Source of the DNA: UMGS1696 sp045643285
GTDB taxonomy: Bacteria > Bacillota > Clostridia > Oscillospirales > CAG-272
Direction of reading: 5' to 3'
DNA: 64,000 nucleotides
Assembly (NCBI GenBank): GCA_045643285.1
Contig: JAZUKN010000041.1
Span: forward strand, 1-64,000
Shown in pieces: positions 8,900 to 17,357 of the stretch; position 1 is the stretch's first letter; the number at the start of each line of letters is the position of its first letter. A program made the position numbers and the translations under genes. The notes under the pieces are model-generated. The model searched no databases. It was not told where the DNA came from and saw only the letters and a list, made by a program, of their open reading frames with translations.

Positions 8900-8929
8900 T
8901 TGACAAGAATATTATAAATATGGTATAAT
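8900..8929 (+). promoter_or_regulatory. Predicted sigma-A promoter of the permease operon
   Basis: Consensus TTGACA (8900-8905) and TATAAT (8924-8929), 18-bp spacer, 47 bp before the permease start. Confidence 0.85.
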
Positions 8930-8975
8930 ATATCCGTTCAACAACTGACCGAAATACAAAAACGAGGACTTATAA

Positions 8976-10244
8976 ATGATACCTGCAATAATACTGTTCG
9001 TGCTCACATATGTGCTGATGATCGTGCTTCCGAAATACCGGCACTTCGTCGCGCTCGGCTCGGCTGTGCTGACTGTCGTGCTCGGTTTTCTTCCGATAGG
9101 AGACGTGCCGTCCGCCGTCGACTGGAACATTCTTATGATGCTCTCCGGCACAATGATAACGGTGTCGTTCTTCATTGAATCGAAGATGCCGAACCGTATC
9201 GCCGACGTTATCATGAAGAAATGCCCGAACATAATGTGGGTAACGATCACAATGTCGCTGTTCGCAGGTATCGTTTCGGCGTTCATCGACAACGTTGCAA
9301 CGGTTCTGATGATAGCTCCCGTCGCGCTGGCAGTCTGCAAAAAACTCGGACGCTCTCCCGTACCGATGATAATTGCGATAGCCGTTTCGTCGAACTTACA
9401 GGGCGCGGCTACCCTCGTCGGCGATACAACGTCAATAATGCTCGGTTCTGCCGCAAATATGAACTTCACCGACTTCTTCTTCATGAACGGACGCTTCGGC
9501 ATCTTCTGGGCAGTCGAGATCGGTGCAGTCATGACAGTGCCGATTCTCATGATCATTTTCAGAAAAGAAAAAGACAAGATCGAGATCACCGAAACCACCG
9601 AAGTCGACGGAATATTCCCGTCCGTTGCAATGCTCCTCACCGTCGGACTGCTTATCGCCGCGTCGTTCATCCCGAACAAGCCGGCGATGACGAACGGATA
9701 CATCTGCATCGCAATAGCGGCAGTCAGCATTATAGCCTCGGTCATAAAAAAGAAAAACGCCGACTCCGTAAAAAATGCGTTCTCTGAATTTGACTGGCAG
9801 ACGGTACTGCTTCTCGCAGGGCTGTTTATAGTCATCGCCGGGATCGAAAACCGCGGCGTTATCGACAGGATAAGCGAGATAATGGCTCGTCTCGGCGGCG
9901 GAAATATGTTCCTTATGTACACGATAATCGTGTGGGGCTCGGTGCTCGTCTCGGCGTTCGTCGACAATATCCCATACGTTGCGACGATGCTCCCCGTTGT
10001 TGCATCCATAGCGTCTTCTCTCGGCAAAGAGCCGTATGTGCTGTTCTTCGGTCTGCTCGTCGGTGCAACTCTCGGCGGCAATCTGACGCCGATCGGCGCG
10101 AGCGCAAACATCGCAGGCATCGGCATCCTCCGCAAAAACGGTTACGAGGTAAAGAACGGCGACTTCTTCCGCATCGGTATCCCGTTCACGCTCGCGGCTG
10201 TCATTTCGGGCTACGTCTACTGCTGGCTCGTATGGGGTGTGTAA
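8976..10244 (+). CDS. ArsB/NhaD/SLC13-superfamily permease
   Basis: A 422-aa polytopic inner-membrane protein with about 11-12 hydrophobic segments and two inverted halves, each with the ion-transporter superfamily pattern FIDNVATVLMIAP (residues ~106-118) and FVDNIPYVATMLP (~328-340). Pore-loop-like glycine stretches GDTTSIMLGSAAN and GGNLTPIGASANI follow each. This is the CitMHS/ArsB-type layout that moves anions or carboxylates by cation coupling. No arsenic genes are nearby, so arsenite efflux is not supported; substrate unknown. The CBM9-like gene starts immediately after the stop. Confidence 0.85.
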   Translation: MIPAIILFVLTYVLMIVLPKYRHFVALGSAVLTVVLGFLPIGDVPSAVDWNILMMLSGTMITVSFFIESKMPNRIADVIMKKCPNIMWVTITMSLFAGIVSAFIDNVATVLMIAPVALAVCKKLGRSPVPMIIAIAVSSNLQGAATLVGDTTSIMLGSAANMNFTDFFFMNGRFGIFWAVEIGAVMTVPILMIIFRKEKDKIEITETTEVDGIFPSVAMLLTVGLLIAASFIPNKPAMTNGYICIAIAAVSIIASVIKKKNADSVKNAFSEFDWQTVLLLAGLFIVIAGIENRGVIDRISEIMARLGGGNMFLMYTIIVWGSVLVSAFVDNIPYVATMLPVVASIASSLGKEPYVLFFGLLVGATLGGNLTPIGASANIAGIGILRKNGYEVKNGDFFRIGIPFTLAAVISGYVYCWLVWGV

Positions 10245-10889
10245 ATGATTGACGAAAAAATCATCCGCCGCTCCTCACCGACGCTTGACGGACATCTCGA
10301 CGGTGCGTACCTTTCGTCATATCGGCTTACCGAGCCGCCGCTCGAGCATATACAGTATTCGCCGTCTCCTATGGAAGTCGCGCGCGAGAAGATGAAAAAC
10401 ACCGGCGGCACGGTCTACGCACTGCACGACGGAGAATATCTGTATCTTTGCGCGGTCATCCGCGACGACACGATCTGCACGCGCGGCAAAGAATGGCGTG
10501 AAAACGAACGCTGGCCGTGGAACGACGACGGTGCGGAGTTTTACGTCTGGTTCTCGGACGAGGACTGCTTTGCGATCCACGCCGACGCGCACAACTACCG
10601 CGCGGTAATGGACACGCACGTCTCCGGCGCAACACACGTCTCGTCGTTCGTGTTTGTCGAATATCCGCACGAAAACTGGGTATCAACTATCGACAGAGAA
10701 AAGAACGAATACACGGTCGAAATGCGCGTAAAACTGCCGCCATACGTCAAAAGCGGCTCGAAGGTCGGTATCCTGCTTGAAATAGATGACAGGTGGGCAG
10801 TCGGAGAAGGGACTGACGACATGGTCGGCGCAGTCTACTCCCGTCAGGGGTTTGAGGGTACTGACGAATACTTCGCAGTAATAGAATAG
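10245..10889 (+). CDS. CBM9-like (DOMON-type) sugar-binding domain protein
   Basis: The 214-aa protein looks like a single carbohydrate-binding module 9-type beta-sandwich: TLDGHLDGAY near the start, TVYALHDGEYLYLCAVIRDD and NDDGAEFYVWF in the middle, and YTVEMRVKLP toward the end. No signal peptide or membrane segment is seen, so it may be cytoplasmic. It begins directly after the permease stop, suggesting an operon; its relation to the transporter is unknown. A glycoside or organic-ligand-binding accessory role is inferred from fold only. Confidence 0.7.
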   Translation: MIDEKIIRRSSPTLDGHLDGAYLSSYRLTEPPLEHIQYSPSPMEVAREKMKNTGGTVYALHDGEYLYLCAVIRDDTICTRGKEWRENERWPWNDDGAEFYVWFSDEDCFAIHADAHNYRAVMDTHVSGATHVSSFVFVEYPHENWVSTIDREKNEYTVEMRVKLPPYVKSGSKVGILLEIDDRWAVGEGTDDMVGAVYSRQGFEGTDEYFAVIE

Positions 10890-10890
10890 A

Positions 10891-10916
10891 AAAACGTCCT
10901 GTAAAGGACGTTTTTT
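10891..10916 (+). terminator. Rho-independent terminator
   Basis: ACGTCC-TGTAA-AGGACGT stem followed by six Ts, directly after the CBM9-like gene. Confidence 0.88.
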
Positions 10917-10984
10917 GATATGTCCTGTTCGTTTGCGTTGACGTATTTCTACGTCGGCGGACAGCGGGCAAGAAGTACAATCTG

Positions 10985-11205
10985 CACGTTTGGATGAATT
11001 TGCGGCAGGAGCAAGCCCCTGCCCTACGGATAATATGGGGTGCCTCGCGCCGCCGTGCAGTTCGATGAAATCCGCGGGACGTCGTTGGCGCCGTCCCCTA
11101 CCGAATGCGGTGGGGTTTTCTGCGACGCTGTGGAGTTTGTCGAAATCCGCGGGAGGGGAAACCCCTCCTCTACAGCATAAAAAGTGAAGTATCTCGCGTA
11201 GCCGT
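10985..11205. repeat. Interspersed GC-rich repeat, copy 1
   Basis: Gene-free stretch with modules such as GGAGCAAGCCCCTGCC, AATCCGCGGGA and ATCTCGCGTAGCCGT. Related modules recur at about 22805-22900 and 40740-40985. The order is mosaic rather than a single unit. Function unknown. Confidence 0.6.
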
Positions 11206-11214
11206 GGATATTTC

Positions 11215-11252
11215 AAAAAGCTCCCATGCTTTTTCTGCATGAGAGCTTTTTG
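11215..11252 (-). terminator. Terminator of the GH36-GH3-ispE cluster (possibly bidirectional)
   Basis: AAAAAGCTCTCATGC / GCATGGGAGCTTTTT hairpin just past the GH36 stop, with T-runs on both strands. Confidence 0.85.
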
Positions 11253-11260
11253 CTTCGTTG

Positions 11261-13171
11261 TTATTTTACCAGCTCATCTACGCTCTTTTTCCGTTTTTCC
11301 GGCGTTGCGGCAGGGAAATATCTCTCCGTGTCGCCGAGCAGGATATATTCGCCGTCTGTGTCCTCCTTTATCGGGAACAGCGAGTACGCGCGGACTTCGT
11401 TCTTTCCGAGCGAGAGTGATATTTTCGTTTCAGCCGATACGCGGGCGTATGTTTTCGTGAAGTATTCGTAAGCGACATACTCTTTTTCACCGTCGATCTC
11501 GGGGATCACGGAAAGAGCAAATGTTTCGTCGGCTTTTTCATAGTTCGGATTGAACACAGCGAGCGCGAGGCAGTCGTTATATCTGTTATAGACCTTGAAC
11601 GGCACGTTTTCGGTCTTCACGTCGCGGTATATTTCATCAGCGGTCGGCAGTCCTGCGTGATCAAACATCTCGAGCTGTCCGTTCTTGCCGCAGATCGGGT
11701 AAATATTCTCGGCATTCGTCACACCGAGCGCATCGCTGACGTATACAGGTCCACCCGATATCGCGCGCAAAAGTCCGCTTTCGACTGGATTTGAGCGTCC
11801 CGACCACCACATATCGTAGTCGCAGTGGTATAATTCCGAATGCCACAGCGCGTTGTATGCGTTCTGCGTGAGGTGCTTGAAGAATCCGTTAGGATTGTTC
11901 GGATAGAAGTCGTCCGACGAGCGTGTGACTGCCGTATACGGACGGGACAGGGCGTTCGCCATATCCATACCCATACAGTCGATAGCGACGCCGCCGAAAT
12001 GCTTGTCGATCGAGCGTTCTATCGCTTCGTGCAGGTGGCGCGTACCGGAAGACGAAGACACAGCTCCGCCGAGATAATAGAACGCGCTCGACTGGTTGTC
12101 GACCTTTACGAAGTCCACTCCACAGCTTTCGAGGTATCCGTGCCAGTCGTCCCAGAAGCGGAACGCCTTCTCGCTGTCGTCCGACGGAATGAGCATCTTC
12201 TTAAGCTCTTCTCTCCCGGGAACACAGCTCGACCACTGGAAGCAGTCGGCGTAATCCTTTGCGAGCTTGCTGTCGGGATCGATTCCGAACCACCAATAGT
12301 TCAGAGTATGCCAGATACCGACGTACTTCACGCCGTATTCTTCCTTGATGCGGCGGATGCACTCCTTCAGCCCCTCGGGGAACTTTTTCCTGTCCTCAGT
12401 CATTGAGACGAGCTGTTCTTTTTCGGTGACATTCGCCCAGCCGTCGTCAATGATCATCCACGTCACGGGGACGTTCTTTTTCTTGAACTCATCGAGCTTT
12501 TCGTAAAGCCCGGCGGATGACACATCGTGGTAGAACGTGTTCCATGAGCAGTAGCCGAAGCCGCGGAACATACGCGGAAGCGGTCTTGACTCTACAAGCG
12601 GTACTCTGATCCCTCCGAGAGACGACGCACCGCGATAGCATTTCTTGATCGCCGTATACGGATCGTCAGCCGACGTAACAGCGAGGAAAGAGCCGTTAAG
12701 ATCGCATGACGGTACTCTGTTGCCGAAGTGGAGACCGTTCATATCCCATTCCGTGCGGATGCCGTCGCCGAGGAGCATAGTGAAGTTGTAGTGCTTCTCT
12801 CCGCGGTGGACGAGCATATTCGACACAGTGTACGGGAATTCAGCCGCGCTCTTCGGGAACGACGGATAGAGCCAATACACCGTGCCGTAGTCAAGCGCGG
12901 AGGCTATTATTTCGTCCTTTTCGTCAAACGACGGCGCAAATGTGATCGAAAACCGCTCGTCAAGCGTGTTTTCCGAATGAAAATCGGCGAAGAACACGGC
13001 AGTCTCGCCGTCCGTCCGCACAGTGACCGAACCGGTGACGCCCTCTCCGGTGTATGTCCAGCCGTCTGCCTTTTCGGATTTCGTGAGCATTATTATTCTG
13101 CCGTCTGCAAGGTTAATTTCTGCGTCCATTCCCGAAAGGAACGACGCGGCTTTTTTAATGATTTCGTTCAT
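11261..13171 (-). CDS. GH36 alpha-galactosidase / raffinose synthase-like enzyme
   Basis: A 636-aa enzyme of the raffinose-synthase/Sip1 branch of glycoside hydrolase family 36, expected to act on alpha-galactosides. Visible are the GYCSWNTFYHD substrate-pocket motif (~206-216), WMIIDDGW (238-245), the nucleophile region FVKVDNQSS with Asp358, and the acid/base region RSSDDF (Asp420/421), followed by a C-terminal beta domain. No signal peptide, so probably cytoplasmic. It is 15 bp downstream of a GH3 gene on the same strand, forming a two-enzyme glycan-degradation unit. Hydrolysis versus transfer cannot be distinguished from sequence. Confidence 0.85.
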   Translation of the reverse strand: MNEIIKKAASFLSGMDAEINLADGRIIMLTKSEKADGWTYTGEGVTGSVTVRTDGETAVFFADFHSENTLDERFSITFAPSFDEKDEIIASALDYGTVYWLYPSFPKSAAEFPYTVSNMLVHRGEKHYNFTMLLGDGIRTEWDMNGLHFGNRVPSCDLNGSFLAVTSADDPYTAIKKCYRGASSLGGIRVPLVESRPLPRMFRGFGYCSWNTFYHDVSSAGLYEKLDEFKKKNVPVTWMIIDDGWANVTEKEQLVSMTEDRKKFPEGLKECIRRIKEEYGVKYVGIWHTLNYWWFGIDPDSKLAKDYADCFQWSSCVPGREELKKMLIPSDDSEKAFRFWDDWHGYLESCGVDFVKVDNQSSAFYYLGGAVSSSSGTRHLHEAIERSIDKHFGGVAIDCMGMDMANALSRPYTAVTRSSDDFYPNNPNGFFKHLTQNAYNALWHSELYHCDYDMWWSGRSNPVESGLLRAISGGPVYVSDALGVTNAENIYPICGKNGQLEMFDHAGLPTADEIYRDVKTENVPFKVYNRYNDCLALAVFNPNYEKADETFALSVIPEIDGEKEYVAYEYFTKTYARVSAETKISLSLGKNEVRAYSLFPIKEDTDGEYILLGDTERYFPAATPEKRKKSVDELVK

Positions 13172-13186
13172 TTTTTCTCTTCTTTC

Positions 13187-15064
13187 TCAGTCGAATTTCA
13201 CTGTGACCGTATCGCCCTTTTTAATGTGTATTGATTTAACTCCGCAAAGATTCTTGTGCGGTATGTACTCGAATTTCAGTACGGAATAATCGGTGTCGTA
13301 TTCTCCGGCGTTCGTGACAACGACCGTGTTTTCGTCTGTCCACTCCTCGCGGATGTCGGAATACGTCAATCCGTAACCGAATTCATAAACGAACTCGCCT
13401 TTATAGAATTTATACGTCCTGTTCTCCATTGAGTAGTCGTCAAACGGCGGCAAGTCGTCAGCGGATGCGTAAAAGCTGACCGGAAGACGTCCGCTCGGAC
13501 TGACTTCTCCGTAGAGGATATCGGCAAGAGCGTGTCCTCCCTCGGCACCCGGATAGAAGCACTGGATGACTGCGCCGCAATGTTCTTTCGGGTAGGTGAG
13601 ATCGAGACAGCTTCCGCTGATGTTCACAAGCACTGTCGGTTTACCGAGTTCAGTGATCGTGCGGATGAGATCCTCCTGCGGTTTCGGGAACGCGAGAGAC
13701 TTTTTGTCTCCGCTGAACGTGCCGTTGTATGCGTCCATCTGTTCGCCCTCTATCTCCGGCGTCAGACCGACACACAGTACAACAACATCCGCCTGTTTTG
13801 CGGCGATTATCGCGTCCTTTCGCGGATCCTCAGCCCACGACGGGAAGCCCTCGCGGAACAGGTGCGAACCCTCTGCGTAGAATACTTCTCCCTCTGCCGC
13901 GTCCTGTATGCCGCGGAGGAATGTCGAATATCTCGACGGCGTGCCGTTGTAGTTACCGAGAAGCACGCATTTTGCGTCGGCGTTCGGACCGATGACCGCG
14001 ATCTTCTTCTTTTTATCAAGCGGAAGTACGCCGTCGTTTTTGAGCAGAACCATGCTCTTCTGCGCCATTCTGCGGTTCAGCGCACGGTGCTTTTCGCACT
14101 CGACTACGGAATACGGGATACTGTCGTATTCGCAGTCGTCGTCGAACATTCCGAGGCGGAAACGCGCGGTAAACAACAGCTCAACTGCGTGAGTGATAGT
14201 TTCTTCCGATACAAGCCCTTTTTCGACTGCTTCGCCGAGGTCGCGGTATACGTAGCCGCAGTTGAGGTCGCATCCGCTGTTCACGGCAAGTGCGGCAGAC
14301 TCAAACTGCTCGTAAGTTGCGTGGTGCGCGGAATGGATGTCGGCAAGTGCGCCGCAGTCGGAGACGACGTAGCCGTCGAACCCCAGCTCTCCGCGCAGAA
14401 TATCGCCGAGCAGCTTCCGGCTCGCACAGCAGATCTCACCGTTTACGCTGTTGTACGCGCCCATGACAGCCGACGGATGCGCGTGCTCGATAACATAGCG
14501 GAACGCTTCGAGATAGGTTTCGTAAAAGTCCTTTTCGCTCATTTTCGAGTCGAAGCCATGGCGTGTGGCTTCCGGTCCGCTGTGCGCGACAAAATGCTTG
14601 ACAGTCGCGTCGACCTTGCGGTATTTCCCGTCTCCCTGGAGTCCCTTGACAAACGCCGTACCCATTATCGACGTGAGATACGGGTCTTCGCCGTAAGTTT
14701 CCTGTCCGCGTCCCCAGCGAGGATCACGGAAAATATTGATATTCGGCGACCAGAACGTCAGTCCCTCGTACTGCGCCGTCGCGCCGATCTTTCTGTATTC
14801 GTTGTATTTCGCTCTCGCTTCGTCCGATATAGCTGTCGCAACTTCATAAATCGCATCCGTGTCAAACGTTGCCGCCATGCCTATAGCCTGTGGAAATACC
14901 GTCGCAGGGCCGGAGCGCGCAACACCGTGGAGGCACTCGTTCCACCAGTCGTACGCAGGCACGCCGAGCCGCTCTATTGCAGGTGCTTCGTAGCACATCT
15001 GCGCGATTTTTTCGTCAAGCGTCATTTTCGAGACAAGTTCTTTTGCTCTTTCTGCAAATGTCAT
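13187..15064 (-). CDS. GH3 beta-glycosidase (xylosidase/glucosidase type)
   Basis: A 625-aa family 3 glycosidase. The (alpha/beta)8 domain shows WWNECLHGVAR (40-50), RDPRWGRGQETYGEDP, KHFVAHSGPE (156-165) and the nucleophile in VVSDCGAL (Asp236). The second alpha/beta domain follows (KKKIAVIGPNAD onward, ending EFGYGLTYS). The usual fibronectin-III C-terminal domain is reduced to ~55 residues, so the protein is shorter than typical ~700-aa members. The EC/LHGVAR pattern is commonest in beta-xylosidase/arabinosidase members, but substrate is not proven. No signal peptide. It lies 2 bp from ispE, with GH36 15 bp downstream. Confidence 0.88.
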   Translation of the reverse strand: MTFAERAKELVSKMTLDEKIAQMCYEAPAIERLGVPAYDWWNECLHGVARSGPATVFPQAIGMAATFDTDAIYEVATAISDEARAKYNEYRKIGATAQYEGLTFWSPNINIFRDPRWGRGQETYGEDPYLTSIMGTAFVKGLQGDGKYRKVDATVKHFVAHSGPEATRHGFDSKMSEKDFYETYLEAFRYVIEHAHPSAVMGAYNSVNGEICCASRKLLGDILRGELGFDGYVVSDCGALADIHSAHHATYEQFESAALAVNSGCDLNCGYVYRDLGEAVEKGLVSEETITHAVELLFTARFRLGMFDDDCEYDSIPYSVVECEKHRALNRRMAQKSMVLLKNDGVLPLDKKKKIAVIGPNADAKCVLLGNYNGTPSRYSTFLRGIQDAAEGEVFYAEGSHLFREGFPSWAEDPRKDAIIAAKQADVVVLCVGLTPEIEGEQMDAYNGTFSGDKKSLAFPKPQEDLIRTITELGKPTVLVNISGSCLDLTYPKEHCGAVIQCFYPGAEGGHALADILYGEVSPSGRLPVSFYASADDLPPFDDYSMENRTYKFYKGEFVYEFGYGLTYSDIREEWTDENTVVVTNAGEYDTDYSVLKFEYIPHKNLCGVKSIHIKKGDTVTVKFD

Positions 15065-15066
15065 AA

Positions 15067-15936
15067 TTATGTCCTTTCCGGCTCGCAGACGTATGCCCGA
15101 TAGCCGTGTTTTTTTATCATTTCAGCCGCGTTTTCGCATTCTTCACGGCTTTCGTACAGCCCGAACACCGTGGGACCGCTTCCGCTCATCTGTACCGCCG
15201 ACGCTCCGAACGACGAAAGAAGTCGTTTTACCTCAGCCGCGCGTTCGTTTATCGGCAGGATGACGGATTCAAAATCGTTGTGCAGTTTTTCGGGGAGTGA
15301 GCCGTTCTGTAATGCTTCAACGACCTCCCCGACAGCACATCCGCACGGGATAGTGCCTGCTTCGTCGATCAGTCGGTATGCCTCGGGTGTCGATACTCCT
15401 CCGCCCGGTGAAACGAGCAGAACGCTGTATTCTGCCGCAGAGTCAATCCGCGTCAGCTTTTCGCCGATCCCCTCGCAAAGCGCGCTTCCCCCGACAAGGC
15501 AGAACGGAATATCCGCACCGACTGACGCGCCGAGCGAGATCATCGTTTCTTCATCAGCATTTGTCTCGAGAAGTTCGTCAAGCAGTCTCAAAACAGCCGC
15601 ACCGTCCGTAGAGCCGCCTGCAAGACCGCCGGAAACGGGGATTTTCTTTTCAATATGTATCTCTGCCGCGCAGTTTTCTATCCCGAATCGCTCGAAGAAC
15701 GCATACGCGCACTTCACGGCTATGTTTCGCCCGTCAGTCGGGATGCTTTCGTCTGTACAGGTGAGGACAACGGACAGACCGCGCACGCCTGTGTCTACCG
15801 AGACTGTCACCTCGTCGGCAAGCGTGACCGACTGCATAACGGACTTTATGAGGTGGTAGCCGTCGTCTCGCCGTCCGGTGACGCGCAGGTAAAGATTTAT
15901 TTTCGCGTTTGCTTTTCGTGTGAGTGTTTTTATCAT
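15067..15936 (-). CDS. ispE: 4-diphosphocytidyl-2-C-methyl-D-erythritol kinase
   Basis: Phosphorylates CDP-methylerythritol in the non-mevalonate isoprenoid pathway. The 289-aa GHMP kinase shows KANAKINLYLRV at the N-terminus with catalytic Lys/Asp-region residues, the ATP loop PVSGGLAGGSTDGAA, and the C-terminal GHMP motif QMSGSGPTVFGLY. Length is normal. It is sandwiched between DUF362 (1 bp upstream) and GH3 (2 bp downstream) on the same strand, so all four leftward genes are probably one transcript despite unrelated functions. Confidence 0.95.
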   Translation of the reverse strand: MIKTLTRKANAKINLYLRVTGRRDDGYHLIKSVMQSVTLADEVTVSVDTGVRGLSVVLTCTDESIPTDGRNIAVKCAYAFFERFGIENCAAEIHIEKKIPVSGGLAGGSTDGAAVLRLLDELLETNADEETMISLGASVGADIPFCLVGGSALCEGIGEKLTRIDSAAEYSVLLVSPGGGVSTPEAYRLIDEAGTIPCGCAVGEVVEALQNGSLPEKLHNDFESVILPINERAAEVKRLLSSFGASAVQMSGSGPTVFGLYESREECENAAEMIKKHGYRAYVCEPERT

Positions 15937-15937
15937 A

Positions 15938-17086
15938 TCAGCGTATTATTTTTATGAAAATGTTTTGTTTTACTCCGACCGCGCCTATCGGGCAAAGCTC
16001 CTGACAGCAGTAACATTTTATACAGCTGTCGCGGTGGATGACTGCACGTTTCTTTTTACCGCGCTTCTCAACGGTGATCGTGTGCTTCGGGCAGGATTCG
16101 GCGCACTTGCCGCATCCGATGCACTTGTCGGTTATCATCGGCTTTGCTTCAAACAGTCCGGCAAGCCTTCCTCCGGCAATATTCGGCAGTTTTTTCAGTA
16201 TAAATCCTGCTGACGCATCCGGTTTTTTGAAGTCAAACGTCGGATAGTCGGTCAGTCCGACAACGTTTATCTTATCGGCAGAGCGCTCGACGAGTCCTCT
16301 TTCAGCCGCCGCATTGAGGTGTATCGTCTCTCCCTCGACTCCGATCATTCTTTCCGCGACAACGTCCAGTGCGAAAGTCGAGCGCGAGATGAGAACGATG
16401 TCGGTTTTTTTCGGCGTGCCGTGCGTCGGTCCGTTGCCCTCCATTGACAAAATGCCGTCGCAGATCGCTATGAGCTTTTTCTCAGCCATAACGTAAGACG
16501 CGAGATCGACGAGCATTTCGGAAAAGTCCTCGATATTCGGAAAATTCGAGTGCATCTCAAACTTCTCAACACCGGGGATAAGTCCGAAGAGATTCTTCGT
16601 TGCGGCGGAAAGCCCCGTCAACGAATGGGATTTGAGCTTACAAAGGTCGATTATCACGTCCGCGTCGAAAAACGGCTTTATGATGTGCAGATTTTTGAGC
16701 CGCCGCCCGTCCATGTGCACGCTCTCGAACGTGAAATCGTCGTTGAGCTTAAGTTTATCGGACGCAAGCGGCGCCATTTCGCAAACGCGGTACGTGTTTC
16801 CGAGGTTCAGCGCATTGTACTGCGCGCCCGGAGATTCCGCAAGCACGATTCTCTCCGCGCCCATTTCGTCGAGCAGGCGCACGACGGCAGAAACGAACGC
16901 CGGATGTGTGGTCGCCGCAAATTCGGGCTTTTTCGCAAGCACGAGATTCGGCTTTAGCATTATTTTCTTTCCGCGGATGTCTTCGTCCGTCACGCCGATC
17001 GAGACAAAGCTCTCTTTGAGAACGGCATATATCCGGTCGACGTCGTATGTGTCGCACCGCGCTGTGAATACGGGATAATCGTTCAT
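15938..17086 (-). CDS. DUF362 protein with C-terminal 2x[4Fe-4S] ferredoxin domain
   Basis: The 382-aa protein has a DUF362 domain (residues ~40-270: KIMLKPNLV, TTHPAFVSAVVRLL, IIDLCKLKSHSLTGLSAATKN, DGILSMEGNGP) followed by a two-cluster ferredoxin module with CIGCGKCAESCP and CIKCYCCQELCP. Family members occur widely in anaerobes and are presumed cytoplasmic iron-sulfur electron carriers or oxidoreductase components; the reaction is unknown. It is the first gene of the leftward cluster with ispE, GH3 and GH36. Confidence 0.88.
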   Translation of the reverse strand: MNDYPVFTARCDTYDVDRIYAVLKESFVSIGVTDEDIRGKKIMLKPNLVLAKKPEFAATTHPAFVSAVVRLLDEMGAERIVLAESPGAQYNALNLGNTYRVCEMAPLASDKLKLNDDFTFESVHMDGRRLKNLHIIKPFFDADVIIDLCKLKSHSLTGLSAATKNLFGLIPGVEKFEMHSNFPNIEDFSEMLVDLASYVMAEKKLIAICDGILSMEGNGPTHGTPKKTDIVLISRSTFALDVVAERMIGVEGETIHLNAAAERGLVERSADKINVVGLTDYPTFDFKKPDASAGFILKKLPNIAGGRLAGLFEAKPMITDKCIGCGKCAESCPKHTITVEKRGKKKRAVIHRDSCIKCYCCQELCPIGAVGVKQNIFIKIIR

Positions 17087-17107
17087 GTGTACCTCGGATT
17101 GGTTCTT

Positions 17108-17280
17108 TTTTGTTGGGGTTTCACCCCAAACCCTGACTTAAGGGACTTTTTGTAAAAAGTCCATTAAGAATCCTCAAAAACTAATGTGACTTCGTTTTTA
17201 TAAAGCTTTTTGAAAGTCCTTAGAAAACTTTTTCACGAAAAAGTTTTCTAAGCAGGGTTTGGGACAGCGTCCCAACTGAA
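17108..17280. repeat. Two convergent double-hairpin repeat units
   Basis: Unit A (read on minus) has stem GGACTTTTT/AAAAAGTCC at 17143-17162, then TTGGGG/CCCCAA at 17113-17129. Unit B (plus) has the 15-bp stem of 17220-17251 (TTAGAAAACTTTTTC, AC loop, complement), then TTGGGACAGCGTCCCAA at 17259-17275. Related units are at 43771-43850 and 50135-50189. The stems differ by paired, compensatory changes. No gene in 17087-17321. Confidence 0.7.
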
Positions 17281-17321
17281 CTGCGTCCATTATACCACAT
17301 AATCGCGCCGCGTGCAACAAA

Positions 17322-17350
17322 AAATCCCACGGCTTAGTACCGTGGGATTT
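17322..17350 (-). terminator. Terminator of pckG
   Basis: AAATCCCACGG / CCGTGGGATTT stem with a 7-base loop and a T-run on the minus strand, 8 bp past the pckG stop. Confidence 0.88.
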
Positions 17351-17357
17351 GTTTTGC

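Noticed and set aside
8976..10244. Arsenite efflux pump ArsB
   Set aside because: Only superfamily-level patterns; no arsR, arsC or arsA nearby, so a substrate-specific name is unsupported.
13532..15103. 523-codon plus-strand frame opposite the GH3 gene
   Set aside because: Antisense shadow; the GH3 frame on minus carries the catalytic motifs.
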